DNA from: Cohaesibacter gelatinilyticus
GTDB taxonomy: Bacteria; Pseudomonadota; Alphaproteobacteria; Rhizobiales; Cohaesibacteraceae
Reading direction: 5' to 3'
Assembly: GCF_900215605.1 (NCBI RefSeq)
Contig: NZ_OBEL01000004.1
Span: 248,001-312,000 of the forward strand
DNA: 64,000 nt
The notes beneath the pieces are model-generated. The model had not been told where the DNA came from. It ran no database searches and saw only the letters and a program-made list of their open reading frames with translations. The translations under genes and the position numbers were made by a program. Below, piece by piece: positions 16,819 through 25,935 of the stretch (the first letter of the stretch is position 1; each line of letters opens with the position of its first letter).

Positions 16819-17811
16819 ATGCGCAAAGGCTGGTTTGTGGCTGTGCCACTGCTCCTTTTTGGAGTAGTGGCAAGCCTGTTCATTGGTGTGATTGATGTCA
16901 GTCCCGCTGCTCTGTTCAGTGCGGATCGCACCATGTCGGTCATGGCTATCAGTAGAATTCCGCGTACGGTGGCAATCATTCTGACAGGGTCTTCCATGGC
17001 GGTTGCGGGATTGATCATGCAAATGATCGTTGCCAATCGCTTCGTGGAGCCAATGACTGCGGGGTCGGGATCCAGTGCTGCCTTGGGTGTTCTTCTTGTC
17101 ACCTTTTTCATGCCGGCCGCTTCGATTTTTACAAAGATGCTGATTGCCTGCCTTGTTGCGCTTGCCGGAACGGCAGGCTTTCTGATGCTGGTGCGTAGAT
17201 TGCCACCCCATCAGCCTTTGCTTGTGCCTTTGGTTGGTATTGCCTATGGAGGTGTTATCGGCGCGATCGTTACATTCATCGGCTATCAGACCGATCTGCT
17301 GCAATATATCGAGGTCTGGTTCAATGGCGAGTTTTCCGGCATTTTGCAAGGCCGGTATGAATTGTTATGGTTGGCAGGAATATTGACTTTGCTGGCCTAT
17401 TTTGTGGCCGATCAGTTCGCCATCCTTGGCCTTGGCAAGAATGTCTCCATCAATCTTGGCCTGAACTATCAGCAGATTGTCCGGCTCGGACTACTTATTG
17501 TCTCTCTCATCACCGCCATGACGGTTGTAACTGTCGGCATGATCCCCTTTGTCGGATTGGTCGTGCCCAATATCATTTCTCGCTGGTTGGGAGATAATCT
17601 TCGCCAGACCCTGCCAGTAACCGCATTGATGGGAGCCTGTCTGGTTCTGGTCTCTGATTTGATCGGCAGACTGGTTCGCTATCCGTTTGAAATTCCGGTT
17701 GGAACCATATTCGGTATCGTTGGCGCTGTGATTTTCCTATGGATTCTCTATATGCCAGCAACAACGAAACGGGGTTCGAATTCTGACAAGCGCGAGGCCT
17801 CGAAATGCTGA
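16819..17811 (+). CDS. Iron-chelate ABC transporter permease 1 (FecCD family)
   Basis: 330 aa, about 8-9 hydrophobic segments. FecCD features: RIPRTVAIILTGSSMAVAGLIMQMIVANRFVEP near the N-terminus and VGMIPFVGLVVPNIISRWLGDN, the coupling region. Transfers ferric chelate through the inner membrane. The start is set at ATG 16819, after the binding-protein stop, because the longer frame would lie inside that gene. Overlaps the next permease by 7 nt. Confidence 0.92.
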   Translation: MRKGWFVAVPLLLFGVVASLFIGVIDVSPAALFSADRTMSVMAISRIPRTVAIILTGSSMAVAGLIMQMIVANRFVEPMTAGSGSSAALGVLLVTFFMPAASIFTKMLIACLVALAGTAGFLMLVRRLPPHQPLLVPLVGIAYGGVIGAIVTFIGYQTDLLQYIEVWFNGEFSGILQGRYELLWLAGILTLLAYFVADQFAILGLGKNVSINLGLNYQQIVRLGLLIVSLITAMTVVTVGMIPFVGLVVPNIISRWLGDNLRQTLPVTALMGACLVLVSDLIGRLVRYPFEIPVGTIFGIVGAVIFLWILYMPATTKRGSNSDKREASKC

Positions 17812-18761
17812 CGCGCCGTATGTCCTGTCTCGTTGGGTTATATCTGCTTTCCTGCCTGGCATTCCTGACGATCAATTCGCGGGGCAACTGGGATTTTATC
17901 CTTCAGTTTCGCGGCACCAAAGTGCTAGGGATCACTTTGGTAGCAACTGCTATTTCGGTCGCGACCCTTCTGTTTCAGACCCTAAGTCGCAATCGAATTC
18001 TGACGCCATCCATCATGGGCTTTGATGCACTTTATGTTTTGCTGCAAACATTGATGATTTTTGTACTAGGCGGGTTTGGTTTTGCCAGCTTGCCGCAAGA
18101 GATCCCCCTCTTCCTATCCTTCATCATCATGATGCTGACATCTTTGGCGCTATTTGGAACTCTACTGGGCAATTCAAGTCAAGTCAGTGGAGATGACCTG
18201 CATCGATTGCTGCTGACAGGCATCATTTTCGGTGTGTTGTTTCGCTCGATCACGTCATTCATGCAGCGTGTCATTGATCCCAACGATTTCGTCATTGCTG
18301 CCACCAGTTCCGTGGCCAATTTCAGTCACATCAATAGTGATTTGCTAATGATATCAAGTTTGCTGACAGTGGGGGCTCTCGCAGCTGCTTGGCATTATCG
18401 TCATCAATTGGATGTTATGGCCCTTGGCAAAGAAGTCGCCATCAATCTGGGTGTTCCCTATAAGCGACGGCTCTATACGATCCTGATCATTATTGCCTGC
18501 CTGGTCTCCATCTCAACTGCTTTGGTCGGCCCAATTGCTTTCTTTGGTCTTCTGGTGAGTAACCTCACCTACCAGCTTCTGCCTACTCACCGCCACGCGA
18601 TCCTTTTGCCTGCAGCCTCATTGATGTCGGCTTGCGTTCTCATTGGTGGCCAGGTTGTTCTGGAACAGGTCTTGAATTATTCGACCCCTTTGGTTGTGGT
18701 CGTTGAGTTCCTTGGTGGTTTGACTTTTCTTCTTCTTATTCTGCGGGGAGCTGCCCGATGA
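17805..18761 (+). CDS. Iron-chelate ABC transporter permease 2 (FecCD family)
   Basis: 318 aa with multiple membrane helices and the FecCD pattern: FRGTKVLGITLVATAISVATLLFQTLSRNRILTPSIMGFDALY near the N-terminus and ALVGPIAFFGLLVSNLTYQLL in the coupling region. Forms a heterodimeric channel with the preceding permease. Overlaps by 7 nt upstream and 4 nt downstream, so the operon is tightly coupled. Confidence 0.92.
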   Translation: MLTRRMSCLVGLYLLSCLAFLTINSRGNWDFILQFRGTKVLGITLVATAISVATLLFQTLSRNRILTPSIMGFDALYVLLQTLMIFVLGGFGFASLPQEIPLFLSFIIMMLTSLALFGTLLGNSSQVSGDDLHRLLLTGIIFGVLFRSITSFMQRVIDPNDFVIAATSSVANFSHINSDLLMISSLLTVGALAAAWHYRHQLDVMALGKEVAINLGVPYKRRLYTILIIIACLVSISTALVGPIAFFGLLVSNLTYQLLPTHRHAILLPAASLMSACVLIGGQVVLEQVLNYSTPLVVVVEFLGGLTFLLLILRGAAR

Positions 18762-19516
18762 TTGAAATCTCTTCCATTCAACACACGATTGGTAACGCTC
18801 CGATTTTGAAGGAGATTTCCACCCAATTGCCGAAAGGACAGATCACAGCACTGGTTGGCCCAAATGGTGCGGGCAAATCCACGCTCCTGTCTCTGATCTC
18901 TCGATTGCAGGACTTGCAAACAGGCAGCATTTCAATTGACGGGATGGATGTATCGGGAACATCCAGCACGGAACTGGCCAAGAAACTGGCCATCCTCACA
19001 CAATCAAACACAATCACCTCTCGTTTGACCTTGCAGGATCTGGTCAGCTTTGGCCGCTTCCCCCATCACAAAGGGCGGCCAACAGCAAAAGACCACAAGA
19101 AAGTTTCTGAAACACTTGATGTTTTTAAGCTGACGGATTTGGCACCGCGTTTTCTGGATGAATTATCAGGCGGCCAGCGGCAAAAGGCCTTTGTGGCTAT
19201 GACATATGCGCAGGATACTGACTATCTGTTGCTGGACGAGCCGCTGAACAACCTGGATATGGCCAGTTCTCGCGCCTTGATGCAGCAGCTTCAATCTCTG
19301 GCACACAAAACTGGCAAGACGATTATCATCGTCTTGCACGAGATCAATTATGCTGCGAGCTATGCCGATTGGATCGTTGGCTTGCGAGAAGGGCAGTTGG
19401 TTGCAAGCGGCCCTGCTGACAAGATCCTGGCTCCTCAAACTATAGAAGATATCTTTGGTATCACGGTCGATATTCATCAGATCGGCGATAGGAAAGTGGT
19501 CATGCATTATAGCTGA
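18758..19516 (+). CDS. Iron-chelate ABC transporter ATPase
   Basis: 252 aa ATPase with Walker A GPNGAGKST, signature LSGGQRQKAFVAM, Walker B YLLLDEPLNNLD and the switch His in IVLHEINYA. The Q-loop region reads LTQSNTITSRLTLQDLVSFGRFPHHKGR, as in siderophore importers of the CeuD/YclP group. Powers the two FecCD permeases. Convergent with the oxidoreductase gene, only 18 nt away. Confidence 0.94.
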   Translation: MIEISSIQHTIGNAPILKEISTQLPKGQITALVGPNGAGKSTLLSLISRLQDLQTGSISIDGMDVSGTSSTELAKKLAILTQSNTITSRLTLQDLVSFGRFPHHKGRPTAKDHKKVSETLDVFKLTDLAPRFLDELSGGQRQKAFVAMTYAQDTDYLLLDEPLNNLDMASSRALMQQLQSLAHKTGKTIIIVLHEINYAASYADWIVGLREGQLVASGPADKILAPQTIEDIFGITVDIHQIGDRKVVMHYS

Positions 19517-19534
19517 TTTAGGCCAATTATGGCG

Positions 19535-20611
19535 TCAATCCAGCAAGATGATCTCACCGCTTTTGACCGACTTGTCTGCCGCTAGCACGATGGCGAGAGA
19601 ATTGATGGCGTCCTGCATATGATCTGAAAGATCGCGATCAGAACGGATCGCATCAAGGAAGAATTGCTGCTCGCGCAGGCATAAATCATCGTGACCAGGT
19701 TCATCTTCCATATTGATGATCTCATCACCCTTGGCAAACTCCCCTGCCCCATCCAGATGGGCGGAATGGACGCGCAAGGCGCTGGTCTTGGTGTGACTAT
19801 CAATATCATCTGATGCGCGATCAGGATCCGCTTGTTCCGTCGCGACAATGGAGACGCACCCTTTGGGACCGATCACGTCCTTGATGAAAAAGGCCGTTTC
19901 ACTCATCATCGGACCCCAGCCAGCTTCATACCAGCCGACAGACCCATCATCGAATGTCACTTGCAGCTGGCCGTAATTATACTGGTCCGTTGCTACCTCA
20001 TCACTGAGCCGCGCACCAATGGCATGAACCTTGAGTGGCCGCGCACGTGTCATCAGACACATCATGTCCAGATAATGCACTCCACAATCAACTATGGGAG
20101 AGAGGGATTTCATCAGGTTCTTATGAACCGTCCAGGTATCACCGGAACTTTGCTGATTGAGATTCATCCGCATGACCAAAGGCTTGCCCAGTTTATGGGC
20201 TTCCTCGACAAAATGACTCCAGCTTGGATGATGGCGCAGGATATAACCGATGACCAGCTTACGTCCCATCTCGCTAGCCATGGCAACAACTGAGCGAGCT
20301 TCTTCCACTGTTTCCGCTATTGGTTTTTCAAGGAAAACATCAGCACCAGCAGAAAATGCTTTTCGGGCATAGTCTGCATGGGTGTCTGGGTAAGTGCAGA
20401 TGCAGACGGCATCTGGTTTGCTGGTCGCCAAAGCTTCTTCATAGTCGTTATAGCGAGGGATGCCATCATAAATGGCGTCAAGATCCATGCTGGTTGCCTT
20501 GCGGCTGCAGAGGCCGACAATTTCAAAACCGTCCATACGCAGATACGCTCTGGCATGGGACAAACCCATATTGCCAAGACCAACCACCAGAATTCGGACT
20601 TTTTCAGACAT
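19535..20611 (-). CDS. Gfo/Idh/MocA-family NAD(P)-dependent oxidoreductase
   Basis: 358 aa. Rossmann motif VVGLGNMGLSHARAY near the N-terminus, then the family motif VFLEKPIAET (E-K-P) and the C-terminal alpha/beta domain with VDCGVHYLDMMCL. Such enzymes oxidise or reduce sugars, inositols or their acids. Next to amino-sugar genes it might act on an amino-sugar or anhydro-sugar derivative, but the 215-base gap from nagA weakens the link. ATG 20611 with GGGGAAGG in front is preferred over the TTG at 20614. Confidence 0.88.
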   Translation of the reverse strand: MSEKVRILVVGLGNMGLSHARAYLRMDGFEIVGLCSRKATSMDLDAIYDGIPRYNDYEEALATSKPDAVCICTYPDTHADYARKAFSAGADVFLEKPIAETVEEARSVVAMASEMGRKLVIGYILRHHPSWSHFVEEAHKLGKPLVMRMNLNQQSSGDTWTVHKNLMKSLSPIVDCGVHYLDMMCLMTRARPLKVHAIGARLSDEVATDQYNYGQLQVTFDDGSVGWYEAGWGPMMSETAFFIKDVIGPKGCVSIVATEQADPDRASDDIDSHTKTSALRVHSAHLDGAGEFAKGDEIINMEDEPGHDDLCLREQQFFLDAIRSDRDLSDHMQDAINSLAIVLAADKSVKSGEIILLD

Positions 20612-20664
20612 CAACCTTCCCCTTCTCCCAATAGATCACTTCGAAAAAATGAAGCGAGCTAAAC

Positions 20665-20740
20665 CTAGTCACCCGAATCTAAAGTTCGTCACATTTTTCA
20701 GCGAGCACCGAACGAACTTCAGATTCGAAAGGGTGACTAG
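20665..20740. repeat. Large imperfect inverted repeat between nagA and the oxidoreductase gene
   Basis: The left arm 20665-20689 begins CTAGTCACCC; the right arm 20712-20740 ends GGGTGACTAG. 24 of 25 left-arm bases can pair, with one mismatch and a 4-nt bulge (GAAA), around a 22-nt loop. There is no T-run, so it is not a standard terminator. It may be a REP/MITE-like element or an mRNA-stabilising hairpin on the minus-strand transcript. Confidence 0.7.
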
Positions 20741-20826
20741 CAAACATATGTTTCTAGCGTGGTTTTAGGAATTGAAATAGGCAAGAGAACCTGCTGATAA
20801 ATGATACCTATTCCAATTCCACCACA

Positions 20827-21999
20827 CTAGTGCTTTTGATGTTGGCCACCAATCCAGCTATGCGCGACATTCCAGCTTTGCATATCGAATGCGACCAAAT
20901 CAGCGATTAATCCAGGGCCGACGGAACCCAGATTGGCACCCTGTTTCATGAATTGTGCTGGATAAAGTGATGCCATGCGCAAAGCTTCGGACAAAGGTAG
21001 GTTCAGCATCTCGACGCAATTGCGCACGGCACCAATCATATCGAGATCTGATCCGGCCAATGTTCCAGTTTTCGTTTGGCATTTTCCATCTACGGCAACG
21101 ATGGTCTGACCATATAGATCGAAACTTTTGTCCTTCGCCCCGACGCTGGCCATTGCATCAGTGACTAGCATCATCTTGCCTTTCGGCTTGGCTTTGATTG
21201 CGACCTCCAGTGTCGCGGGATGAACGTGATACCCATCGACAATCAGTCCGCACCAACTTTCTTCATCATGAAGTGCTGCGCCGACTACGCCGGGTTCGCG
21301 GCTATTGAGCGGTGTCATGGCATTGAAAAGATGAGTGAAACCGCGCAAGCCGTTTTTGAGAGCATTGGTGATTTCGTCAAAACTTCCAGCGGAATGACCC
21401 GCACAGGTGAGCACATTTCGCTCATTCAGAGCCGAGATGAAATCCACCCCGGCAATTTCTGGAGCCACAGTCACCAGACGAATGCCGAGAGAGGGATCGG
21501 AATAAAGTGCCAAAGCCTCTTCATCGACCCCTCGCAAGATCTCCTTTTTATGGACGCCCTTACGCTCAGGGTTCAAATATGGCCCTTCAAAATGAACACC
21601 CTTTACCGATCCAATGCTGTTGTCACCTTTCTCCTCGGCAGAAAGAGCCAATGCCTCTTTGGTCAGGACTGCCACATGACGCATGGCAGATAGCTCATCT
21701 GAGATTAAAGTCGGCAGCATTGTGGTGGTGCCATAAGCCCTGTGGGCTTCGGCCATGATTTTCAGACCATCCAAGTCAGTTTGGCCATTGATCATGACAC
21801 CGCCGCCGCCATTGACCTGAACATCAATGAAACCGGGGCAGAGAATTAGGCCGTCCAGATCATGAACTTCATCCCAATCTGACAGATTAACGGGCTCTTC
21901 CAGAATGGCATCAATCTGATCATCGATAAGACCTAAAGCCTTATTTTCGTGAAATACCTTACCATCAAAAATTCGAGCTCTTCGGAGAAGCTGCTTCAT
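20827..21999 (-). CDS. nagA: N-acetylglucosamine-6-phosphate deacetylase
   Basis: 390 aa amidohydrolase that removes acetate from GlcNAc-6-phosphate. Diagnostic blocks: CPGFIDVQVNGGGGVMIN, GVHFEGPYLNPERKGVHK (metal-binding Glu), CAGHSAGSFDEI, GFTHLFNAMTPLNSREPGVVGAAL (metal His and substrate loop) and MMLVTDAMASVG (catalytic Asp). The start ATG at 21999 overlaps the SIS-gene stop by one base (TGATG), showing coupling; the GTG one codon earlier is less likely. Confidence 0.96.
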   Translation of the reverse strand: MKQLLRRARIFDGKVFHENKALGLIDDQIDAILEEPVNLSDWDEVHDLDGLILCPGFIDVQVNGGGGVMINGQTDLDGLKIMAEAHRAYGTTTMLPTLISDELSAMRHVAVLTKEALALSAEEKGDNSIGSVKGVHFEGPYLNPERKGVHKKEILRGVDEEALALYSDPSLGIRLVTVAPEIAGVDFISALNERNVLTCAGHSAGSFDEITNALKNGLRGFTHLFNAMTPLNSREPGVVGAALHDEESWCGLIVDGYHVHPATLEVAIKAKPKGKMMLVTDAMASVGAKDKSFDLYGQTIVAVDGKCQTKTGTLAGSDLDMIGAVRNCVEMLNLPLSEALRMASLYPAQFMKQGANLGSVGPGLIADLVAFDMQSWNVAHSWIGGQHQKH

Positions 22000-23048
22000 C
22001 ACACTGTCTCCGTTACTTTTTTGAGATGTTTTGGCTTATCAGGATCATATCCGCGTAAAAATGCCACCGTGTTCGCCAGTTGATAGAAACTCGATACTGC
22101 TGCGATTGGTGCAAGGGCAGGATGTAAATCAGGTACAACTGGCAGCGCAAAAGCGTGATCATCTGCTTGATCTGCCCAGAATACCCGGGCACCGCGTTGG
22201 CGCAGGTCTGATGCCAATGTCTGCAAATCCTTGCGGCATTCGTCATTCTGGCTGAATACCAAAAACGGCATATTATCGCGCAGCAAACCAAGAGGTCCGT
22301 GTCGCACTTCGGCAGATGAAAAAGCTTCCGCATGCAGCACGGATGTCTCCTTGAATTTCAACGCGGCTTCCTGTGCCACGCCATAGGATACACCCCTGCC
22401 GATGGTTAGAAGAGACGGGCTGGCTGCGAAAATCGGGGCAAAGTCCGTCCAGTCCTTGGTTTGGCTTTGCTGCAATATCTCCGGCAGAGTTGGAAGCGCT
22501 GTAGCCAGTGTTTGATCTGGGCAATAGCTGGCAACCAACTGAGCAAAGGCTGCAAGAGATGCAATAAAGCTCTTGGTGGCGGCGACGCTTACTTCCTTGC
22601 CTGCCTCCAACGAGATCACCATATCGGCTTGTTCGGCGACTGGAGAATTTACGTCATTCACGAAAGCCAGAACAAATGCCCCATTCTCCTTGGCCCATTT
22701 TGCATTAGCAACCAGATCTGGACTGCGGCCTGATTGAGAGACAAGAATGAAAAGAACATTCTTGAGATTCATCGAGACCTGATAGAGGGAAGCGATGGAA
22801 GGTGGGGCCGATGAAACCGGGATAGCCATGCGGGTTTCGATCAGATATTTGCCATAGCTCGCAGCGTGATCGGAGCTGCCTCGGGCGCATGTCATGACAA
22901 GGCGGATTTTCTCCAATGGTATTTTTCGAGCCAGATCAGCAAACTTTTCTTGATTGGTCGAGATTTGCCGTTCCACGCAGTCGGGAGCTTGCAGGGCCTC
23001 GCAAGCCATCAGGGTTTGCGTCTGGTTGTGACCAAGGCAATCAATCAT
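21999..23048 (-). CDS. SIS-domain glucosamine-6-phosphate deaminase (NagB-II type)
   Basis: 349 aa with two SIS domains like the isomerase half of GlmS but no glutaminase domain. Motifs: TCARGSSDHAASYGKYLIE, ILVSQSGRSPDLV, GKEVSVAATKSFIA and the substrate-pocket SAEVRHGPLGLL. In proteobacterial Nag clusters this type replaces classical NagB and converts GlcN-6-P to fructose-6-P plus ammonia, taking the NagA product. The longer frame to 23147 would run into the regulator gene; ATG 23048 has AAAGGA in front and starts just after it. Confidence 0.9.
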   Translation of the reverse strand: MIDCLGHNQTQTLMACEALQAPDCVERQISTNQEKFADLARKIPLEKIRLVMTCARGSSDHAASYGKYLIETRMAIPVSSAPPSIASLYQVSMNLKNVLFILVSQSGRSPDLVANAKWAKENGAFVLAFVNDVNSPVAEQADMVISLEAGKEVSVAATKSFIASLAAFAQLVASYCPDQTLATALPTLPEILQQSQTKDWTDFAPIFAASPSLLTIGRGVSYGVAQEAALKFKETSVLHAEAFSSAEVRHGPLGLLRDNMPFLVFSQNDECRKDLQTLASDLRQRGARVFWADQADDHAFALPVVPDLHPALAPIAAVSSFYQLANTVAFLRGYDPDKPKHLKKVTETV

Positions 23049-23088
23049 AGGGGCAAGTCCTTTGCTTGGCAGTGTCTCATTTGATTTT

Positions 23089-23859
23089 TTAGAGCCGTAA
23101 TTCGGCAACAAACTCATAGGAATCGCCGCGATAATACGAGCGAACAAATTCTATTGCTTCATCATTGGGCAGGAAGGATGTTCGCTCGATATACAAGCAG
23201 GGTGAACCGGTGGGAACACCCAGCAAGTGGGCATGACTGATATCCAGAAGTCGGGCGGAAAGCTTCTGGATCGCCCGCGTGGGGCGTCTTTTCTGCTCTT
23301 CCAGATAATCATACAGGGAGGTTTCAACGACGGTTGGGTCTTCAAGATGTGTTATCGGCAAAACAGCATGTTCGATACACATGGGTTTTTCGTCTGCGAG
23401 CCGCAAACGATAGAGTCTTGAGACGGCTGTTGAGCTGTCGATATTAAGCGCCTCGCACTCTTCGGGGGTTGGCAGTCCAACGGATCGATCGAGCCATTGC
23501 ACATTCACAGCCATGCCGCGCTCGCTCATATCTTCGGTAAAACCGGTCAATTGCTTGAGAGGTTGTTCAACGCGTGAGGCTACAAAGGTTCCTGCACCAT
23601 GACGCTGTACCAACATGCCCTTGTCAACCAATGCCCGGACGGCATTGCGTACAGTAACACGGGAAACCCCCAGAGCGTTGGCAAGTTCACGTTCTGCCGG
23701 CAACGCATCATTGACTGCTATCATTCCCGCTTCAATAGCCTGCTCCAGGCCACGTTGAACGCGTAAATAGAGCGGAGTAGCGCTCTTTGCAGCAAGATTG
23801 GTTTCCTCGCGCAAAATATTGATCAGATTAGATTGATCACTCACCGGTTGCATCCTCAT
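23089..23859 (-). CDS. GntR-family (HutC/UTRA) regulator of amino-sugar genes
   Basis: 256 aa. Winged helix at about 30-95 (LPAERELANALGVSRVTVRNAVRALVDKGMLVQRHGAGTFVA) and a UTRA ligand domain (from about QLTGFTEDMSERG to the end). The same architecture occurs in NagR/NagQ/DasR proteins that sense phosphorylated amino sugars. It is flanked by nagA, the deaminase and the kinase gene, so a GlcNAc-6-P or GlcN-6-P effector is likely. Overlaps the kinase gene end by 23 nt. Candidate operators lie at 24803-24840 and 24988-25006. Confidence 0.9.
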   Translation of the reverse strand: MRMQPVSDQSNLINILREETNLAAKSATPLYLRVQRGLEQAIEAGMIAVNDALPAERELANALGVSRVTVRNAVRALVDKGMLVQRHGAGTFVASRVEQPLKQLTGFTEDMSERGMAVNVQWLDRSVGLPTPEECEALNIDSSTAVSRLYRLRLADEKPMCIEHAVLPITHLEDPTVVETSLYDYLEEQKRRPTRAIQKLSARLLDISHAHLLGVPTGSPCLYIERTSFLPNDEAIEFVRSYYRGDSYEFVAELRL

Positions 23860-24787
23860 GTTTCAACATAGATGGTTGTCCGATCACGCCTCCAGCCAAA
23901 AGGATGGCACCATCCCTGGCATCGTGAAAACGTGGCACCAGCATCTTTTTCATTTCAGATCGTAGGTAGGGTTCCACATGTTCGGCGAAACCACCCACTA
24001 GAGAGACCGCTTCAATACCTCTGGTTTTCATGGCTCCTAACATCGCCTCGGTTTGCCTGCCACATGTTCGCATCAGATCAAGGGCAGCTTCATCCCCTTC
24101 ATTGGCATGGTGCACCACCAGCTTGGTGAATTGGCCATAATCAGTTGGGCGGGCTTTATCGCTCCACAAAACCAATGTCTCGGCATCATGGGAAAAATGC
24201 TGCAAGATTTCTTCACTGAGACCCGTGGATGGATAAATCTGATCCAGAACGGCCAGTGCATGACGGACCGCCAGATATCCGGTCACAGCGCCGGATGACA
24301 TATCGGAAATCTTGAAGCCCCACCCACCAATATTGACAGGTGATCCATCCTTGAAACCATAGCCGCAGGAACCGGTTCCCAGAATAAGGATGCCTTTGCC
24401 TTCAACCTCACCATCATGTGCCCCAAGACATGCAATATGGGCATCATTGCAGGCTTCAAGGCTTGCAAACGAATGATCCCAGTTCAGAAAATCATCCAAC
24501 TGGCTTTCCAGATGAAGACCGGCAAGGCCAACGCCAAGACGGGTCTGCCCCAAGGCGACATTGACTTCATCATCATCTGGCTTGCAGTCCGATGATATAA
24601 GTGAGGCCGCTTTAAGGGTCTCTATGCAGACCATCAATACTTGCTCGTGAGCAGCAGCAACACCCAATCGAGTATTGGCAGGGCCACCCATAGCCTCACC
24701 GAGGATCTGGCCATTGGTGTCACGAAGACGGCCCCGGCAATTGGTACCACCACCATCAATTCCCAAAATGTAGCTGGCCGTTGCCAT
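23837..24787 (-). CDS. BadF/BcrA-type N-acetylglucosamine kinase
   Basis: 316 aa ASKHA-fold sugar kinase of the BadF/BadG/BcrA family (eukaryotic NAGK-like). Motifs: LGIDGGGTNCRGRL (phosphate 1), LILGTGSCGYGF with NIGGWGFKISDMSSGA (phosphate 2 region) and VSLVGGFAEHV (adenosine). It should phosphorylate cytosolic GlcNAc, or a related amino sugar such as MurNAc, imported by the ABC system. ATG 24787 with GAGGAAG in front is chosen; upstream ATGs at 24811 and 24817 lack a ribosome site. First gene of the leftward operon. Confidence 0.88.
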   Translation of the reverse strand: MATASYILGIDGGGTNCRGRLRDTNGQILGEAMGGPANTRLGVAAAHEQVLMVCIETLKAASLISSDCKPDDDEVNVALGQTRLGVGLAGLHLESQLDDFLNWDHSFASLEACNDAHIACLGAHDGEVEGKGILILGTGSCGYGFKDGSPVNIGGWGFKISDMSSGAVTGYLAVRHALAVLDQIYPSTGLSEEILQHFSHDAETLVLWSDKARPTDYGQFTKLVVHHANEGDEAALDLMRTCGRQTEAMLGAMKTRGIEAVSLVGGFAEHVEPYLRSEMKKMLVPRFHDARDGAILLAGGVIGQPSMLKHEDATGE

Positions 24788-24802
24788 GGCTTCCTCATCT
24801 TT

Positions 24803-24840
24803 TTGGTTCATCGACATTAAAGAACCAATTAAAACCAATT
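24803..24840 (-). promoter_or_regulatory. Repeated GGTT/AACC motifs before the kinase-nagA operon
   Basis: TTGGTTC (24803-24809) and GAACCAA (24822-24828) form an inverted repeat with a 12-nt spacer. AACCAATT occurs twice at a 10-nt period (24823 and 24833). This is a candidate GntR-type operator for the leftward operon; the protein-site match is inference. Confidence 0.4.
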
Positions 24841-24987
24841 TCAAGAAGAACGATGAAAATTAATGAAATATTGTCAGATTGATCAAACTGGAATTAGATT
24901 GTTTATTGTATTAGTTATTTGATATTTATATATAAAATTAAAAAGAATGCACAGCCAATAAATTTTTTTATATCCAAGCGGGTTATT

Positions 24988-25006
24988 TTGGTATTATGTT
25001 GGTATT
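24988..25006 (+). promoter_or_regulatory. Direct repeats TTGGTATT before murQ
   Basis: TTGGTATT occurs at 24988-24995 and 24999-25006, an 11-nt period or about one helical turn, just upstream of the murQ ribosome site. It resembles the AACC/GGTT motifs of the divergent operon, so both may bind the GntR regulator. Confidence 0.4.
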
Positions 25007-25024
25007 GGCAATGGAGGCTGTCAT

Positions 25025-25933
25025 ATGGTTCATACGGAAGATATTTCGCCGAGATACAAGGACTTTGATCTTTGGGACGACCAATCAATCCTGAGTGCCA
25101 TCTGGGAAGGTCAGATGGCCGCCATATCGAGTCTGCGCCCAACCTTGCCTGCTTTGGAGAATGCTGTTCAGTCCGCAACAAAGCGCCTTCAAGATATATC
25201 AACATCCAAGCCCGGACGTCTTGCCTATATTGGCGCAGGCACATCGGGCTTGTTGGCCATGCAAGATGCCATGGAATTGTCACCAACCTTTGGCTGGCCT
25301 ATGGAACGCATCCTGTTTCTCATGGCCGGAGGCGATATTGCTCGCCTGCGTCCCATCGGCGATTGTGAAGATGATCAGGAGCAGGCTCTGCGTGATGCTG
25401 ATCAGGCGCAGTTCAATGATCGTGATGTGGTGATTGCAGTCGCCGCCAGCGGATCAACGCCCTATACGATGCAAATGGCTCAAACTGCCAAAAACAAGGG
25501 CGCCCTTATCATTGGTATCGCCAACAATCGAAATGCTTCTTTGTTTGATATTGCTGATCATGCCATCCTGTTGGAAACAGGCGCGGAAGTTCTGGCAGGT
25601 TCCACGCGCATGGCTGCGGGAACCGCACAGAGGGCTGCTCTTACCAGCTTCTCTACCTTGTTGATGACCCGTCTTGGTTATGTGGTGGACGGGCGCATGG
25701 TCAATCTCATCGTCGATAATGAGAAGTTGCAAGGTCGTGCCGAGCAGATTGTTTCTGATCTGGCTCAAAGCACGACAAAGCTTGCCAATGAGGCTCTGAT
25801 CAAGGCCAACGGCGATGTCAAACTCGCTATTCTGATCGCCAGCAACATGAAACCCCAGCAGGCCGAGAGTTTGTTGCGGGAAAAGGACGGAAATTTGCGC
25901 CAAGCACTCGCAGAAGTGCAGGCCTCAAACTGA
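25025..25933 (+). CDS. murQ: N-acetylmuramic acid 6-phosphate etherase
   Basis: 302 aa SIS-domain lyase that cleaves the lactyl ether of MurNAc-6-P, giving GlcNAc-6-P and D-lactate, which then enters the NagA route. Motifs: RLAYIGAGTSGLLAMQDAMELSPTFGW, VIAVAASGSTPYTM, GIANNRNASLFDIADHAI and LAGSTRMAAGTAQRAAL. GGAGG is placed well before the ATG. Divergent from the kinase-nagA operon and upstream of the importer genes, suggesting recycling or scavenging of peptidoglycan sugars. Confidence 0.95.
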   Translation: MVHTEDISPRYKDFDLWDDQSILSAIWEGQMAAISSLRPTLPALENAVQSATKRLQDISTSKPGRLAYIGAGTSGLLAMQDAMELSPTFGWPMERILFLMAGGDIARLRPIGDCEDDQEQALRDADQAQFNDRDVVIAVAASGSTPYTMQMAQTAKNKGALIIGIANNRNASLFDIADHAILLETGAEVLAGSTRMAAGTAQRAALTSFSTLLMTRLGYVVDGRMVNLIVDNEKLQGRAEQIVSDLAQSTTKLANEALIKANGDVKLAILIASNMKPQQAESLLREKDGNLRQALAEVQASN

Positions 25934-25935
25934 CG

